64,000 bases of DNA from Cylicocyclus nassatus (Eukaryota > Nematoda > Chromadorea > Rhabditida > Strongylidae): NCBI GenBank assembly GCA_958299035.1, contig CATQJL010000112.1:6680123-6744122 (forward strand). The letters are read 5' to 3'. The notes below the pieces were generated by a model that saw only the letters and a program-made list of their open reading frames with translations, was not told where the DNA came from and made no database searches. The position numbers and the translations under genes are program-made. Of the stretch, positions 1 to 9,920 are shown in pieces. How positions within the stretch are numbered: the first letter of the stretch is position 1; every line of letters begins with the position of its first letter.

Positions 1-150
1 ATCTTTAAAAATTCCGGTTTCACCGAGTGTTGATATATCCGTACGGTTTCGTCGATTGAACCGTTGGTTCAACCTCGACTGAGGGACCGGATCGTACCTC
101 GACTGAGGCGTTGAGCCAGTGGTTCAATTTTTAACAACCGATGGTTGTCC
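1..150. repeat. Left terminal inverted repeat of a foldback-like element
   Basis: This segment reappears in reverse complement at about 8634-8775. Shared blocks include GTTGATATATCCGTACG, CCTCGACTGAGG and GAGCCA(G/C)TGGTTCAATTTTT, in the same order and spacing with small indels. The window starts inside or very near the end of the element, so the true outer boundary and any target duplication are not visible. Sequence similarity is seen directly; the role as a transposon terminus is inferred. Confidence 0.75.
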
Positions 151-925
151 TCAACAGAGACGACCGATGGTTGTCCTCGATAGAGACAACCGATGGCTGC
201 CCTCGATAGAGACAACCATGGCTGTTCTCAACAGAGGCAACCGATGGCTGCTTTCAACAGAGGCAACCGATGGCTGTCCTCGATAGAGACAACCGATGGC
301 TGTTCTCAACAGAGGCGACCGATGGTTGTTCTCGATAGAGACAGTGATGGTTGTCCTCGATAGAGACAACCGATGGCTGTTTTCAACAGAGGCAACCGAT
401 GGTTGTCCTCCAAGTGAGGCAACCGATAGTTGTCCTCGTTAGAGACAACCGATGGCTGCTTTCAACAGAGGCAACCGATGGCTGTCCTCGATAGAGACAA
501 CCGATGGCTGTTCTCAACAGAGGCGACCGATGGTTGTTCTCGATAGAGACAGTGATGGTTGTCCTCGATAGAGACAACCGATGGCTGTTTTCAACAGAGG
601 CAACCGATGGTTGTCCTTTAAGTGAGGCAACCGATGGTTGTCGTTGATAGAACAACCGATGGCTGTTCTCAACAGAGGCAACCGATGGTTGTCCTTTAAG
701 TGAGGCAACCGATGGTTGTCGTTGATGGAGACAACCGATGGCTGTTTTCAACAGAGGTACCAATGGCTGTTCTCAACAGAGGCAACCGATGGCTGTTCTC
801 AAACAGAGGCAACCGATGGCTGTCCTCATAGAGACGACCGATGGTTGTCCTCAACAGAGGCGACCGATGGTTCTCCTCAACAGAGGCGACCGATGCTTCT
901 CCTCAACAGAGGCAGCCGATGCCGA
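131..925. repeat. Left minisatellite array, 26-bp units
   Basis: About thirty imperfect copies of a 26-bp unit built on CAACCGATGGCTGTTCTCAA followed by CAGAGG. Variants have CTCGATAGAGAC or CTTTAAGTGAGG in the second half. Each unit carries a short internal palindrome (CAACC-GAT-GGTTG in the best copies), so single strands could form a row of hairpins. The consensus matches the reverse complement of the array at 7215-7945, which places the two arrays as inverted partners just inside the terminal repeats. Reading frames run open through it only because the units lack stop codons. Confidence 0.85.
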
Positions 926-1223
926 TAGTCGTCCTTCCGTTTCGTTCCTCAAGAAGAGGGTGTACCGTTTCGTTCCTACCCTTAGGCCTTTTGGCTAAAC
1001 AGGTCCTAGGCTTTCCCCGGAACTCATCAGTAAGGAAGGAAGCTCGATTGGATCTGTTCAGCTTCTCGTTTGTCCCACTCACCTGCTCTGACCGCCGCTG
1101 GCCTCCGTTTTTTTTGGGTTTTCGTTTTGCCATTTTTTTTTGGATTTTGTATTTTCCAATTTTTTTGGATTCCAATATAATGGCATGTAACAAATAAATA
1201 CTGTACTATACTACAGCATGCAA

Positions 1224-3035
1224 TTATGTTAGCGCCCTGGGATACACTACGTTAGCTGTGCTTCCTTCGGGCGCATATATGTACAGGTTCGCCGAACTCC
1301 CGACTCTCGAACAAACCACGTACAGCTGACCATGTGAAAAACAGGGAGTTTCCAGGTCTACTCCTACTGTTCGCAGAGACTGTCCTTGCACTTTGTTGAT
1401 CGTCATAGCGAGTGCAAGCCTGACCGGAAATTGCACTCGCCTGAAGTCAAAGGGCATATCGGAAGAGACCAAAGGGATTCGTGGAATATGAACCACTTCA
1501 CCTTTGAACTTCCCCGCCAATATGGTCGCTACTATGACGTTTGGCGTGAGATCCCTGATGCAAATCCTTGTACCATTGCGCATTTTCGGTGGGTTGATGT
1601 TACGAAGGAGCATGATTGGCGAACCAACCTTCAGATCAAGTCTGTGAGGTGGTATCCCATTGGGCTCGAGTGAATTCAAGAACTCAGTGGGGAAGTAAAC
1701 AGCCTGTTCACTCTGGACCATTGTATCAAAGGATCTGTACATTGTTACTGGTCCAGATAGGCTGTTTAGAATCTGAGCATTGATAGAATTCACTTGCTCA
1801 TTGGGTGCCAGAATTGCTCGCTCGCAAATCCAGTCCCCATTGCTGAAGTTGGTGGCAATGTTTGGGAAGACCTTTTCGATCAGTTCTCCCACCGATTGAA
1901 CCATATTGCAGAAGTCTGGAGGAAAGGTAATCCAGCCAGAACTTGGTTCAACCGGAATTCTGCCTTCGCCAAGAAGCAACAGCTGTTGCGCAAAGCTTCG
2001 GGCAGTCTCATCGCCAAGGAGGTGGACTCGCATATTCATCGTGAGATTCAGCGATCGAACATGTCTCCAGAAAGGAGAAGCTTTGAGGCAAGCGTCCATC
2101 TCATCTGCTGGAGTCGATCGCGGAATCACTGGCAGAGTTTGACGAAAGTCGCCTGCCAGTAGCACGACGGCCCCACCCATTAGCCTGTTGCTTTCTCGTA
2201 TGTCCCCTAGTGTGTTTTCAAGGGCTTCTAGGCACTTCTTATGCGTCATGGTGCATTCGTCCCAAACTATGAGTTTGGTTTCTTGTAGCACCTTGGCTTT
2301 CCCTGTGCCTTTGCTTATCCCACACACTGGGTGCTCTACATGAGCAATATCCAGAGGAAGCTTGAAGGCTGAATGAGCGGTTCGGCCTCCTTCTAGCAGT
2401 GTTGAGGCAATCCCCGAGGATGGCACTGCTAATGCGAATCCTTCTTGTCTGCGAATCTCGGCAAATAGGAGATTGATAAGAAACGTTTTCCCTGTTCCAC
2501 CCGGAGCGTCGAGAAAGAGTAGCCCACCTTTGCCACTGGAAATCGTGTCCAGAACAGCACGGTAAACCAACTCTTGATCCTCCGTAAGAAGAGGTCTGTT
2601 AGACTCTACAAATGTGGTCAGCTGATCGGCATCATAAGACCTCTCTCGGAGAACATCGCTCTCGAGTGCCTGCTCATCTCCGCGTATTGGCGACGGCAAA
2701 CCGAGGTCTCTGAAAGTTTGACCGGTCATCGACACGCACGTATCCTCAAGCAGTATCAACGCTTGGTTGAATATCTGGGGAGAGTAACCGACGTCTGCAG
2801 AGGGTGCCTCTCTGCGACATTCTCTGAATACGTTTTCACTCAGAGCCTCTTTGTACTTCTCCCAGAGTGCTCGAGGATTTGACGGTTGACAGACTGTCGA
2901 TGTCGAAGAGACTTCGCAGTTGAGCAGCGAAACTTGTCGTAGCTGCTTCTGCGAGAGTTCTGTCCCATGGCTGATCATCTTCAGGCAAGCCAAATCTTTG
3001 GCATGCTTCTCTGTAGGTCTCACATTCCTCTCCAT
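1224..3035 (-). CDS. PIF1-like helicase part of the Helitron, still open
   Basis: A long uninterrupted frame carrying the superfamily-1 PIF1-family DNA helicase domain of the Helitron. Walker A is DAPGGTGKTFLINLL and Walker B is LIVWDECTM. A further ATPase motif is LLAGDFRQTLPVIPR. Near the end are LALAMTINKVQGQSLRTVGV and HGQLYVVCSRV, the C-terminal motifs typical of PIF1 and Helitron helicases. The protein ends a little after these, so there is no C-terminal endonuclease as in some Helentrons. The ATG at 3035 is probably not authentic: recognisable homology in this frame starts only near 2885 (NPRALWEKYKEAL), and the preceding part of the domain is in another frame (3048 to about 2890). About 550 residues are intact. 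Confidence 0.8.
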   Translation of the reverse strand: MERNVRPTEKHAKDLACLKMISHGTELSQKQLRQVSLLNCEVSSTSTVCQPSNPRALWEKYKEALSENVFRECRREAPSADVGYSPQIFNQALILLEDTCVSMTGQTFRDLGLPSPIRGDEQALESDVLRERSYDADQLTTFVESNRPLLTEDQELVYRAVLDTISSGKGGLLFLDAPGGTGKTFLINLLFAEIRRQEGFALAVPSSGIASTLLEGGRTAHSAFKLPLDIAHVEHPVCGISKGTGKAKVLQETKLIVWDECTMTHKKCLEALENTLGDIRESNRLMGGAVVLLAGDFRQTLPVIPRSTPADEMDACLKASPFWRHVRSLNLTMNMRVHLLGDETARSFAQQLLLLGEGRIPVEPSSGWITFPPDFCNMVQSVGELIEKVFPNIATNFSNGDWICERAILAPNEQVNSINAQILNSLSGPVTMYRSFDTMVQSEQAVYFPTEFLNSLEPNGIPPHRLDLKVGSPIMLLRNINPPKMRNGTRICIRDLTPNVIVATILAGKFKGEVVHIPRIPLVSSDMPFDFRRVQFPVRLALAMTINKVQGQSLRTVGVDLETPCFSHGQLYVVCSRVGSSANLYIYAPEGSTANVVYPRALT

Positions 3036-3221
3036 CGATGGTCCTCAATGCTGCGAATGACGTCGGTCATCGGATTGTGTGAAGCAACAATCTGAGGTAG
3101 ACGCATTCGGCTTGGTTAGGGTGTACAGTATATACACGCGCTAACACCTACGCTGCTCTAACGTCATATCCGAGAACTTCGGCTCCTTGCTTCCTTCTGG
3201 CCCACTTCTTTGTTGACAGTT

Positions 3222-4923
3222 TCAAGTATAATATCTTGGAACTTCTGAGTACAACAAAGTCCGTGCGAACGGATCATGTTGGCACAGAAGGAAGAATGCC
3301 GTCAAAGTTGTTTGAGGTGGTTGCGCAGCTCTTTCCCGCGCATTATCAGCCGTGAAGTAGACGCGTTGTCCATTCTCTAGGTAGACATGTAGATGGGTGA
3401 CAGGTGGGTAATGTTCGTGTAGGATACGCCCTGCCTCGTTGCTGCTTATGTACCTGCCCGTTTGATGACGTTCGATCTCATCAAACGGTGCAGTGGCATG
3501 CTCGAGGCCGAACGTTGCCATGTCACTTCCCTTGTTCACATATTTGCAGATGTACTTAGTCGACTTCACCGAATTACAGTACTCCACATTAATATGTGCT
3601 CGAAACATTTTCGAGAGCGAGGGAGTGTATGGCACAACCCAGCTGTCCACCACGACGTCTACGGTCTGATGGTCCACCTTCATTTGAATGACGGCTGTGT
3701 TCCTCCATCATCAGGCTTTCGCCTCCTGTATAGAGGATAGCCATCAGTTCCCGTTGGGTTTCGCGGATCAGCTGCCGAGGGTACCTTTTGGTGCATTTGC
3801 GGTCCTTCATGCAAGGCGACCTCGGATTTAGTGGTCCGCATGGCCCATGGATCATGTTTTTGAGGACAACATCAAATAGAAGAGGGTTCTCTTCTCGACT
3901 GGGAAGCTCCGCCGAGATGATGCTGTCGATCTGATTTGGGCGTATTTTCTCCTTCAGCCATATTAAGATGTGGGCATGCGGAAGACCGCGTTTCTGCCAA
4001 TCCATGGTGTACATCCAGCTGCGAATGTCTCCGTAGACGTGGCTCTTCGTTAGCACGTCTATAAGCTTCGTGAGCTTTTGTTTGAAGACTCTCGCCGTGA
4101 TGTTGTGGCGGTCAGAAGGCGCTTCACTAGGGAAGAGCTCTTCCGTAATTTCGGTCCACGTCAGGTTGCACGTAAATGTGATGAACAGATCAGGACGCCC
4201 GTACGCTCTAACGTAGGCCATTGCATCCTGAGTGTACTCGTGCATATGGCGTGGGCCGCCCGTTTAGGAGGATGGTAGTATGACCATTTGCCCGAGGTCA
4301 GTGACATTTCCATCTCCGGCCACGGCATCCCGCAGGTGGATGTAGTCGTCTGCACGCAGCTTTCACTGATTGCGTCGATTGAAGAGGAGCCGTTCACTCT
4401 CAATCTTGGCGTACATGTCCACGATGAACTGGTGAAATAGTTGGCGACATTTCCCGACGTGGTTGAAGGACGTGGACCTTATCATCATGCGATGCGCATA
4501 GGAATCCATAGCCGATACCCTTTTATTGGTAGGGGCACCAGTGCTAGGATTCCTTTGCCATAGTTCGAAGTGATACCCGTCTACCCCATCCCAGAACATG
4601 AGTGGGTATTGCAGGGCATCGTACGACCTATGGGTTTCAGAGATGCGCTGCCACGTTTCGGAACGTTTTTCGATAATAAATTCACGCCCGTCGCTGTCGT
4701 CTTCGCCACCCAAGACCACCGCCATCTCGCTTACAGACGGAGCGTTGAAGCGTCGTTCATGCTGACCAGCAGGCCTCCTGTCAGCACGGATAACGGCCTT
4801 ATACTCGTCTGTAGGCATTCTGTCCAGGTTGGTCTTGAAGTCCTTCACCAGCTCGTTGTGCTGATGCAGCATTCTTTGCAGCTCTAGCACGACTCCGGCC
4901 TTGTGCCACCGATGATGCCGCAA
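3222..4923 (-). pseudogene. Helitron Rep (HUH endonuclease) domain, interrupted
   Basis: The Rep catalytic region, read from 4923 downward. FITFTCNLTW (about 4180) fits the Helitron motif-1 pattern, where other members have FITFTxNPxW. GLPHAHILIWL (about 3970) is the HUH metal-binding motif (His-Ala-His). YICKYVNKG (about 3545) is the tyrosine motif with two Tyr three residues apart, which would form the covalent DNA link. Before these, VVLGGEDDSDGREFIIEKR and YDALQYPLMFWDGVDGYHF match the conserved upstream block. Two in-frame stops (4363-4365 and 4264-4266), a frameshift near 3700 and a terminal TGA at 3222 inactivate it. All catalytic residues are still present. Confidence 0.85.
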
Positions 4924-6138
4924 CGTTGATCCGCTTGCAGCTGCTCGTCGCAGACGAAGTACAGCTGCAAGAACTTGGGGCTATCATTGCCATTAGGAAG
5001 CAGGGATCCAACTCTATGATAGACCTGTCCCTCCACCTTAAACGTTGGCATGAAGCCCTGTTCCTCAACGTCTGGCGTGGCAACTGCAGTGCCAAACGAC
5101 GTCATCTGGAAGCACGCAGTGTACTTCTCGATGTTCTGCAAGAAATGCCTGGACACAGCACTGGTGCCGGACATGTATGAACGAAGCGGCTCAGGCGGCT
5201 CACGTAGAGGCGGAAGATCGACCTTGCCGCTGGAGCAGCACATGCCAGGAGGTTTGGTCTGAACTTCTTGGCTTAACACTTGCCACATACGACATCCATC
5301 CTTCCGATTAGTACCTTCGGATGGGTCAAGTAGTCTACCTGGGCATCGTAGTTGAGTGCCGCGAGGTGAAGATCTACTCGCCTGGATGTCTGTCGAGTGT
5401 GGACATGCCAAGCACGATTACGTTCGAGCCGTACTGGATGTGCTACACCAGTTTCCGCTCTTCGTGAGGCTTCAGTCCTCATTCGACTGCTGTCGAGTCG
5501 AGACTCGCGCTGTTCAGCCGTCTCCTCAGATCTGGCTTCGGCGTGTCTCGCTTGATCGTCACCGAGTCGAGATATGCGCTCTTCATGAGACCTGGCTTCG
5601 GCGTCTCGCTCGGTCGTCATCGAGTCGAGAATGGCGCTCTTCAGCCGTCTCCTGAGACCTGGCTTTGGCGTGTCTCGCTCGGTCGTCATCGAGTCGAGAA
5701 TGGCGCTCTTCAGCCGTCTCCTGAGATCTGGCTTCGGCGTTTCTCGACCGCATGCCTTCTAGTCGAGATTCGCGCTCTTCAGCCGTCTCTTGGGATCTGG
5801 CTTCGGGGTTTCTCGACCGCATTCCTTCGAGTCGAGATTCGCGCTTTTCAGCCGTCTTCTGGGTTCTGGCTTCAGCGTCTCAACCGTTTATCCGCGAGTC
5901 GAGAATCACGGCTTTCTTGTGATTCTGAGGCTCTCAGAGCAGCAAGCCGCAGGCGAGTTTGCGAGAGACTTGCTTCACGCTGTTCAGGCGTTTGCGTTGC
6001 TCTCGCCTCGGCTATTCTTGCACGATTGCCTTCTAGCCGTTCCTGGCGCTGCTCCGAGGTCTCAGCCTCTCGTTGATCCCTAGCATTCTTGGCCTTGGGA
6101 TCAACTCTTCCGATGGATGCACGCTTCTTCGGCGGCAT
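4884..6138 (-). pseudogene. Helitron N-terminal region with 23-residue charged repeats (broken)
   Basis: It begins MPPKKRASIGR at 6138, 17 bases after a TTTATAAA box on the same strand. It then runs into tandem 69-bp units encoding RARHAKARSQETAEERHSRL-type repeats, rich in Arg, Glu and Ala and likely helical (5490-5860). Such Q/E/R repeats are common at the start of Helitron helicase proteins in invertebrates. The repeats are spread over three frames. Next comes a Cys-rich stretch (MWQVLSQEVQ, then CCSSGKVDLPPLREPPEPL), followed by MPTFKVEGQVYHRVGSLLP, a segment well conserved in Helitron proteins just upstream of the Rep domain. A frameshift near 4920 leads into the Rep part. Confidence 0.75.
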
Positions 6139-6169
6139 CCTGTTTATAAAAAAGCCCTTTTGGCTATAA

Positions 6170-6560
6170 GCTGCTCGGTGCCCGAGATATGTAGAGCCTT
6201 CAGGCTTCTCGGTACTCGAAGTAAAGCTTTTTGGCTTTTCGGTGCTCGAAGTAGAGCCTTCGGGCTTTTCTACTCGAGGTAGAGCCTGTTGGCTTTTCGG
6301 TACTCGAGATGGAGCCTTTAGGTCTCTCGGTATTCGAGGTAGAGCCTGTTGGCTTCTCGGTACTCGAAGTAAAGCCTCTTGGCTTCCAGGTACTCGAAGT
6401 AGAGCCTTCGGGCTTTTCTACTCGAGGTAGAGCCTGTTGGCTTCTCGGTACTCGAAGTAAAGCCTCTTGGCTTCCCGGTACTCGAAGTAGAGCCTTCGGG
6501 CTTTTCTACTCGAGGTATAGCCTGTTGGCTTTTCGGTACTCGAGGTGAAGCCTATTGGCT
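6170..6560. repeat. Inner minisatellite, 30-bp units
   Basis: About twelve copies of a 30-bp unit of the form CTCGAAGTAAAGCCTCTTGG followed by CTTCCCGGTA. Each unit contains an AGCC...GGCT palindrome, the same design as the outer arrays but with a different core. It lies directly upstream of the Rep/helicase start on the minus strand, so it would be in the leader or promoter-proximal region. Degenerate copies continue to about 6650. Confidence 0.8.
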
Positions 6561-6689
6561 TTATCGCTTGGTCCTCAGATCCTAGGTTCTTTATCAGACC
6601 TCAGGTCCTTAGATCTTCGGTCCTCGCTTGGTACTCAGAGCTCTCGGTGGTTCAGTGGCCGCCGCCTAGCAGAGGTGAGTGACCGACAA

Positions 6690-7200
6690 TGGCGAGATCG
6701 ACCGCCTTATATACCCCTCGAAAAGGGGCGGGCCGGCTGTGATTAGTCACACCATGTGCCGACTTGTCGGCACCTTCCTTACAATCATATCATTACTCCT
6801 GCCTGAGCACCGTAAAGGTCATGCCATAAGCATGACCTGCTGTGATATGAGTGTGTTTATTGCCCAGCAAAATGTAAAGGAAAAAAAGTTATGCATGCCA
6901 ATTGCTTTGCTCCGCCTGTTATCCTCAGCTTTCTACCACTGCACAAATGGGTGCATGTCGTCTGTTCAATAAAGCTCTAATAGCTTAGTGTTCTATTAAC
7001 ACACCAGGAGCTACCATACTCCACAACAGGCGCCACTCATCCGCCTAAGGCTACAATAAAGCCTACAACCACCACACACCAACTCGGAAGGGGCGGATAG
7101 TTTTTGTATGGAAAGCCTATGCTTAGCCACACCAATTGGACCGCCCACTTTGGACCGCCCTTGCCCCGCCCCCTTGGAGGGGTATATAAGGCGAGGCGTC
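6690..7200. promoter_or_regulatory. Inverted pair of TATA blocks, outward-facing
   Basis: CGCCTTATATACCCCTC occurs at 6703-6719 and its exact reverse complement at 7177-7193. Each is followed by a GGGGCGGG-type tract on the inner side. Read on its own strand, each copy presents GGTATATAAGG. The left copy would drive minus-strand transcription toward the Rep/helicase gene, and the right copy plus-strand transcription into the 7215-7945 array. AATAAAG motifs near 6969 and 7052 lie between them. Promoter function is inferred from the TATA and GC tracts only. Confidence 0.5.
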
Positions 7201-7214
7201 GCTGCACGGTCATT

Positions 7215-7945
7215 TCCGGTGGTTGCCTCGTGCCGGACGGTTGCCTCACTCGGAGGAGAACCATCGGATGCCTCACTCGGAGGACATCTACCAGATGCCT
7301 CACTTGGAGGACAACCATCGGATGCCTCACTCGGAGGACAACCATCAGATGCCACACTCGGAGGGAGACTCCACTCGGAGTAACAACCATTCGGTTGTCT
7401 CCACTCGGAGTAACAACCATTCGGTTGTCTCCACTCAGAGTAACAAGGAGTAACAACCATTCGGCTGTCTCCACTCGGAGTAACAACCATTCGGTTGTCC
7501 TCACTCGGAGTAACAACCATTCGGTTGTCTCCACTCGGAGTAACAACCATTCGGCTGTCTCTACTCGGAGTAACAACCATTCGGTTGTCTCCACTCCGAG
7601 TAACAACCATTCGGTTGTCTCCACTCGGAGGAACAACCATTCGGTCGCCTCCACTCGGAGGACAACCATCGGTTGTGAACAACCATGCAGTTGTCTCCAC
7701 TCGGAGGAACAACCATTCGGTTGCCTCCACTCGGAGGAACAACCATTCGGTTGTCTCCACTCGGAGGACAACCATCGGTTGTGAACAACCATGCAGTTGT
7801 CTCCACTCGGAGGAACAACCATTCGGTTGCCTCCACTCGGAGGAACAACCATTCGGTTGTCTCCACTCGGAGGAACAATCACTCGGTCGCCTCCACTCGG
7901 AGGACAACCATCGGTTGTGAGAACAACCATCGGCTGCCTCTATCG
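7215..7945. repeat. Right minisatellite array, 30-bp units
   Basis: About twenty-four units of CAACCATTCGGTTGTCTCCA followed by CTCGGAGTAA or CTCGGAGGAA. Some units are shortened to CAACCATCGGTTGTGAACAACC. Every unit contains CAACC...GGTTG as an internal palindrome. In reverse complement (CAACCGATGGTTGTCCTCCG...) the unit aligns with the left array. A block of several units repeats as a higher-order unit (7665-7790 and 7785-7915). Open frames on both strands follow from the 30-bp period and are not taken as genes. Confidence 0.85.
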
Positions 7946-7955
7946 GACAACCGAG

Positions 7956-8625
7956 TATACTTTGGAATATTCGAGAATTTTTTCGAATAATCGAATAACC
8001 GAATATATTCTAAAATCAAAAATATCGAATAATCGAACTTCGAATATTTTCAAAAACAAAAAATGTCGAATATTCGAGTATCGAATATTTTCGAAGAACA
8101 AAAATGTCGAATAATCGAATATCGAATTTTTTCGAAGTAAGAAAATTGTCGAATAATCTAATATCGAATGTATTCGAAATGAAAAAAACCGAATAGTCGA
8201 ATACATTTGAGAAAAAAATCCGAATAAACGAATATTTTGCATCGATTATGTCGAATATTTAAGCAAACTTCAAACGAATTAGCACAGTAGAGGACTTCAT
8301 GCAGTGGGCAACTTGGACAACAAACGATGTTTGCTGATATAGCAGTCAAAATTGTGACGCTGTCATGCAGTTATTCGATTACACGAAATTGCCGAATAAT
8401 TGAATAACTTCTGAAAATAAATATTCGAATGTTCGAATATTTTCGAAAATCAAAATTTTCGAGTAACCGAATAATCGAATAAATTCGAAATTGACAAATT
8501 TCGAATAAGCGAATATCGAATATATTCGAGATTTTGAAATTTTCGAATAATCGAATTTCGAATAAAATTCATTCGCATACTTTATTCGAATACTCGAATA
8601 TTTATTCGATTCGGTCCAAAGTATA
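7956..8625. mobile_element. hAT-like AT-rich foldback element with 8-bp target duplication
   Basis: The element begins TATACTTTGGAATATTCG and ends CGGTCCAAAGTATA. It is flanked on both sides by CAACCGAG (7948-7955 and 8626-8633), a perfect 8-bp duplication. The body is almost entirely TTCGAATA-type self-complementary repeats, with a short unrelated core near 8260-8370. There is no coding capacity. The 8-bp duplication is typical of hAT elements, but the termini are not the usual CAGxG, so the superfamily is uncertain. It interrupts the right end of the larger foldback element. Confidence 0.8.
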
Positions 8626-8633
8626 CAACCGAG

Positions 8634-8775
8634 CAAAAATTGAACCAGTGGCTCAACACCTCCGTCGAGGTGAGCCATTTGGTAACCTCAGTCGAGGCGG
8701 AACCCGCGGTTCACTCGCTGAAAGCGTACGGATATATCAACACGGCGAAACCGGAAATTTTACAGAAAAATCAAA
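8634..8775. repeat. Right terminal inverted repeat of the foldback-like element
   Basis: In reverse complement this aligns with 1-150: TTCCGGTTTCGCCG, GTTGATATATCCGTACG, CCTCGACTGAGG, then GAGCCACTGGTTCAATTTTT. The match fades near 8775, at a run of A residues, which probably marks the outer boundary of the element. Confidence 0.75.
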
Positions 8776-9400
8776 AATGCTTGTATCTCGTCTCAGAGAC
8801 ATCCTAGGACCTTGCGTCAAAAACACGTATATACTAACTTTTGATGGCCAATCCAGCGGTGCTACTCCTATTTTTTTCTCCTTCTCATTCGAAGACGCCA
8901 TCATGATTTCCTCCCAATAAATTTAAAAAACCCCTCGAGGAACGGTTCGTTCTTAAAATATTTGTGTATGTTTACCCACCCACATATACAATGTGTGCAT
9001 GCAAAAATTCAACATTTTGTCTAGGTCTATTAGAACCTGAGATCCAAAAGAGTGTTTCATAAATAAAACATTTTTCAGAATACGCCAGAAAATCTTCAAA
9101 TCCAGACTTCGCCAAAAAATCAAAATTGTTGTGATTCTAAATGATCAGTGTACTCTTTCAATACGCTTGATCATGGCATTAGCACTCGAATTATTTTAGG
9201 GAGGCTGTTTTGTAATTAGCGCACTCGCTTATCCCTTAATCTAGTCCCAGATGACAGGAGAAATATTTTGATTCAGGATTGAGGATGATAAATAAAGAAT
9301 TGCTCGTTTGAATAAGCATAACCAAGTGTCCTTACATCTTTCTAATCCAAGGCTCTAAAAAAACAAAGTATTGGATATTCTCACAAACAGCTACTATATT
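8776..9400. other. Intergenic, nothing recognised
   Basis: AT-rich sequence with no convincing open frame, RNA gene or inverted repeat. Confidence 0.5.
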
Positions 9401-9915
9401 CGTAATCAGCATGCTCAGTTACCCCACTGTGCAAACTCCCAGCCGCGTAGCTAAAACTTTGCAAAAAAATCGATAAAATTGGTAAAAGTAATGGGCAATT
9501 TCAAAAACTAATATTGTATTCGTAATCAGCATGCTTGATTACCCCCCTGTGCCAAATCCCAGCCCCGCAGGTCAAACTCTACAAAAAATCGACAAAATCG
9601 ATAAAAGTAATTAATAATTCTGAAAACTAATATTGTATTCGAAATCCCCATGCTCATTTACCCCCCTGTGCCAACTCCCAGTCCCGTAGGTGAACTCTGC
9701 AAAAAAATCGATAAAAATCGATAACATCGATATCGATCGATGACTAAAAGTAGCCTATGACACCCGCCGGGGCCCGAAGTGTATGTGTGCCAAGTTTGGT
9801 CCGGATCGGTTCAGAAATGGAATTTTCTATTCGGAACATACGTCACACATACATACATGCATACATACAGACAGACAGACATGCAAACAGACATTCAGCT
9901 TTATATATAAGATGT
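9400..9915 (+). repeat. Dispersed repeat, probable retroelement 3' end
   Basis: Three tandem copies of a unit of about 118 bp (attcgtaatcagcatgctc, then CTGTGCCAACTCCCAGCC, then AAAAAATCGATAAAATCG) are followed by TGTGCCAAGTTTGGTCC, a run of ACAGACAGACATA repeats and GCTTTATATATAAGAT. The same string of modules recurs at 39606-40235. The GCCAAGTTTGGTCC...CAGACA...TTTATATATA layout resembles 3' ends of widespread invertebrate non-LTR or non-autonomous repeats, but no coding part is present. Confidence 0.6.
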
Positions 9916-9920
9916 ATATA

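Larger units (their letters stand above)
1224..6138 (-). pseudogene. Degenerate Helitron Rep/helicase transposase gene
   Basis: A minus-strand remnant of a Helitron RepHel protein, which nicks and unwinds DNA in rolling-circle transposition. Reading from 6138 downward: a charged repeat N-terminus, a conserved zinc/N-terminal region, the Helitron_like_N Rep domain with its HUH motif, then a PIF1-type helicase. The frame changes near 5870, 5600, 5400, 4920, 3700, 3190 and 2885. In-frame stops lie at 4363-4365, 4264-4266, 3222-3224, 3148-3150 and 3067-3069. Several look like single point changes, for example TGA where Trp is expected after YYT at 3222. Nearby DNA shows no clear CTRR end with a hairpin. 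The gene lies inside a foldback-like structure with inverted arrays, unlike a canonical Helitron. It is non-functional as a whole, but recent enough that every domain is readable. Confidence 0.85.

Noticed and set aside
1224..6138. Intron-based explanation for the broken Helitron frames
   Set aside because: The frame changes fall between conserved residues with no room for introns and no GT...AG pairs, and five in-frame stops remain. Decay is the simpler reading.
7011..7930. Nearly 300-codon open frames on both strands in the right minisatellite
   Set aside because: They are caused by the 30-bp period. Proteins are pure repeats in several frames at once, with no start context or conserved domain.
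7215..7945. CRISPR-like look of regular repeats
   Set aside because: Units are contiguous minisatellite copies without unique spacers, in eukaryotic DNA.
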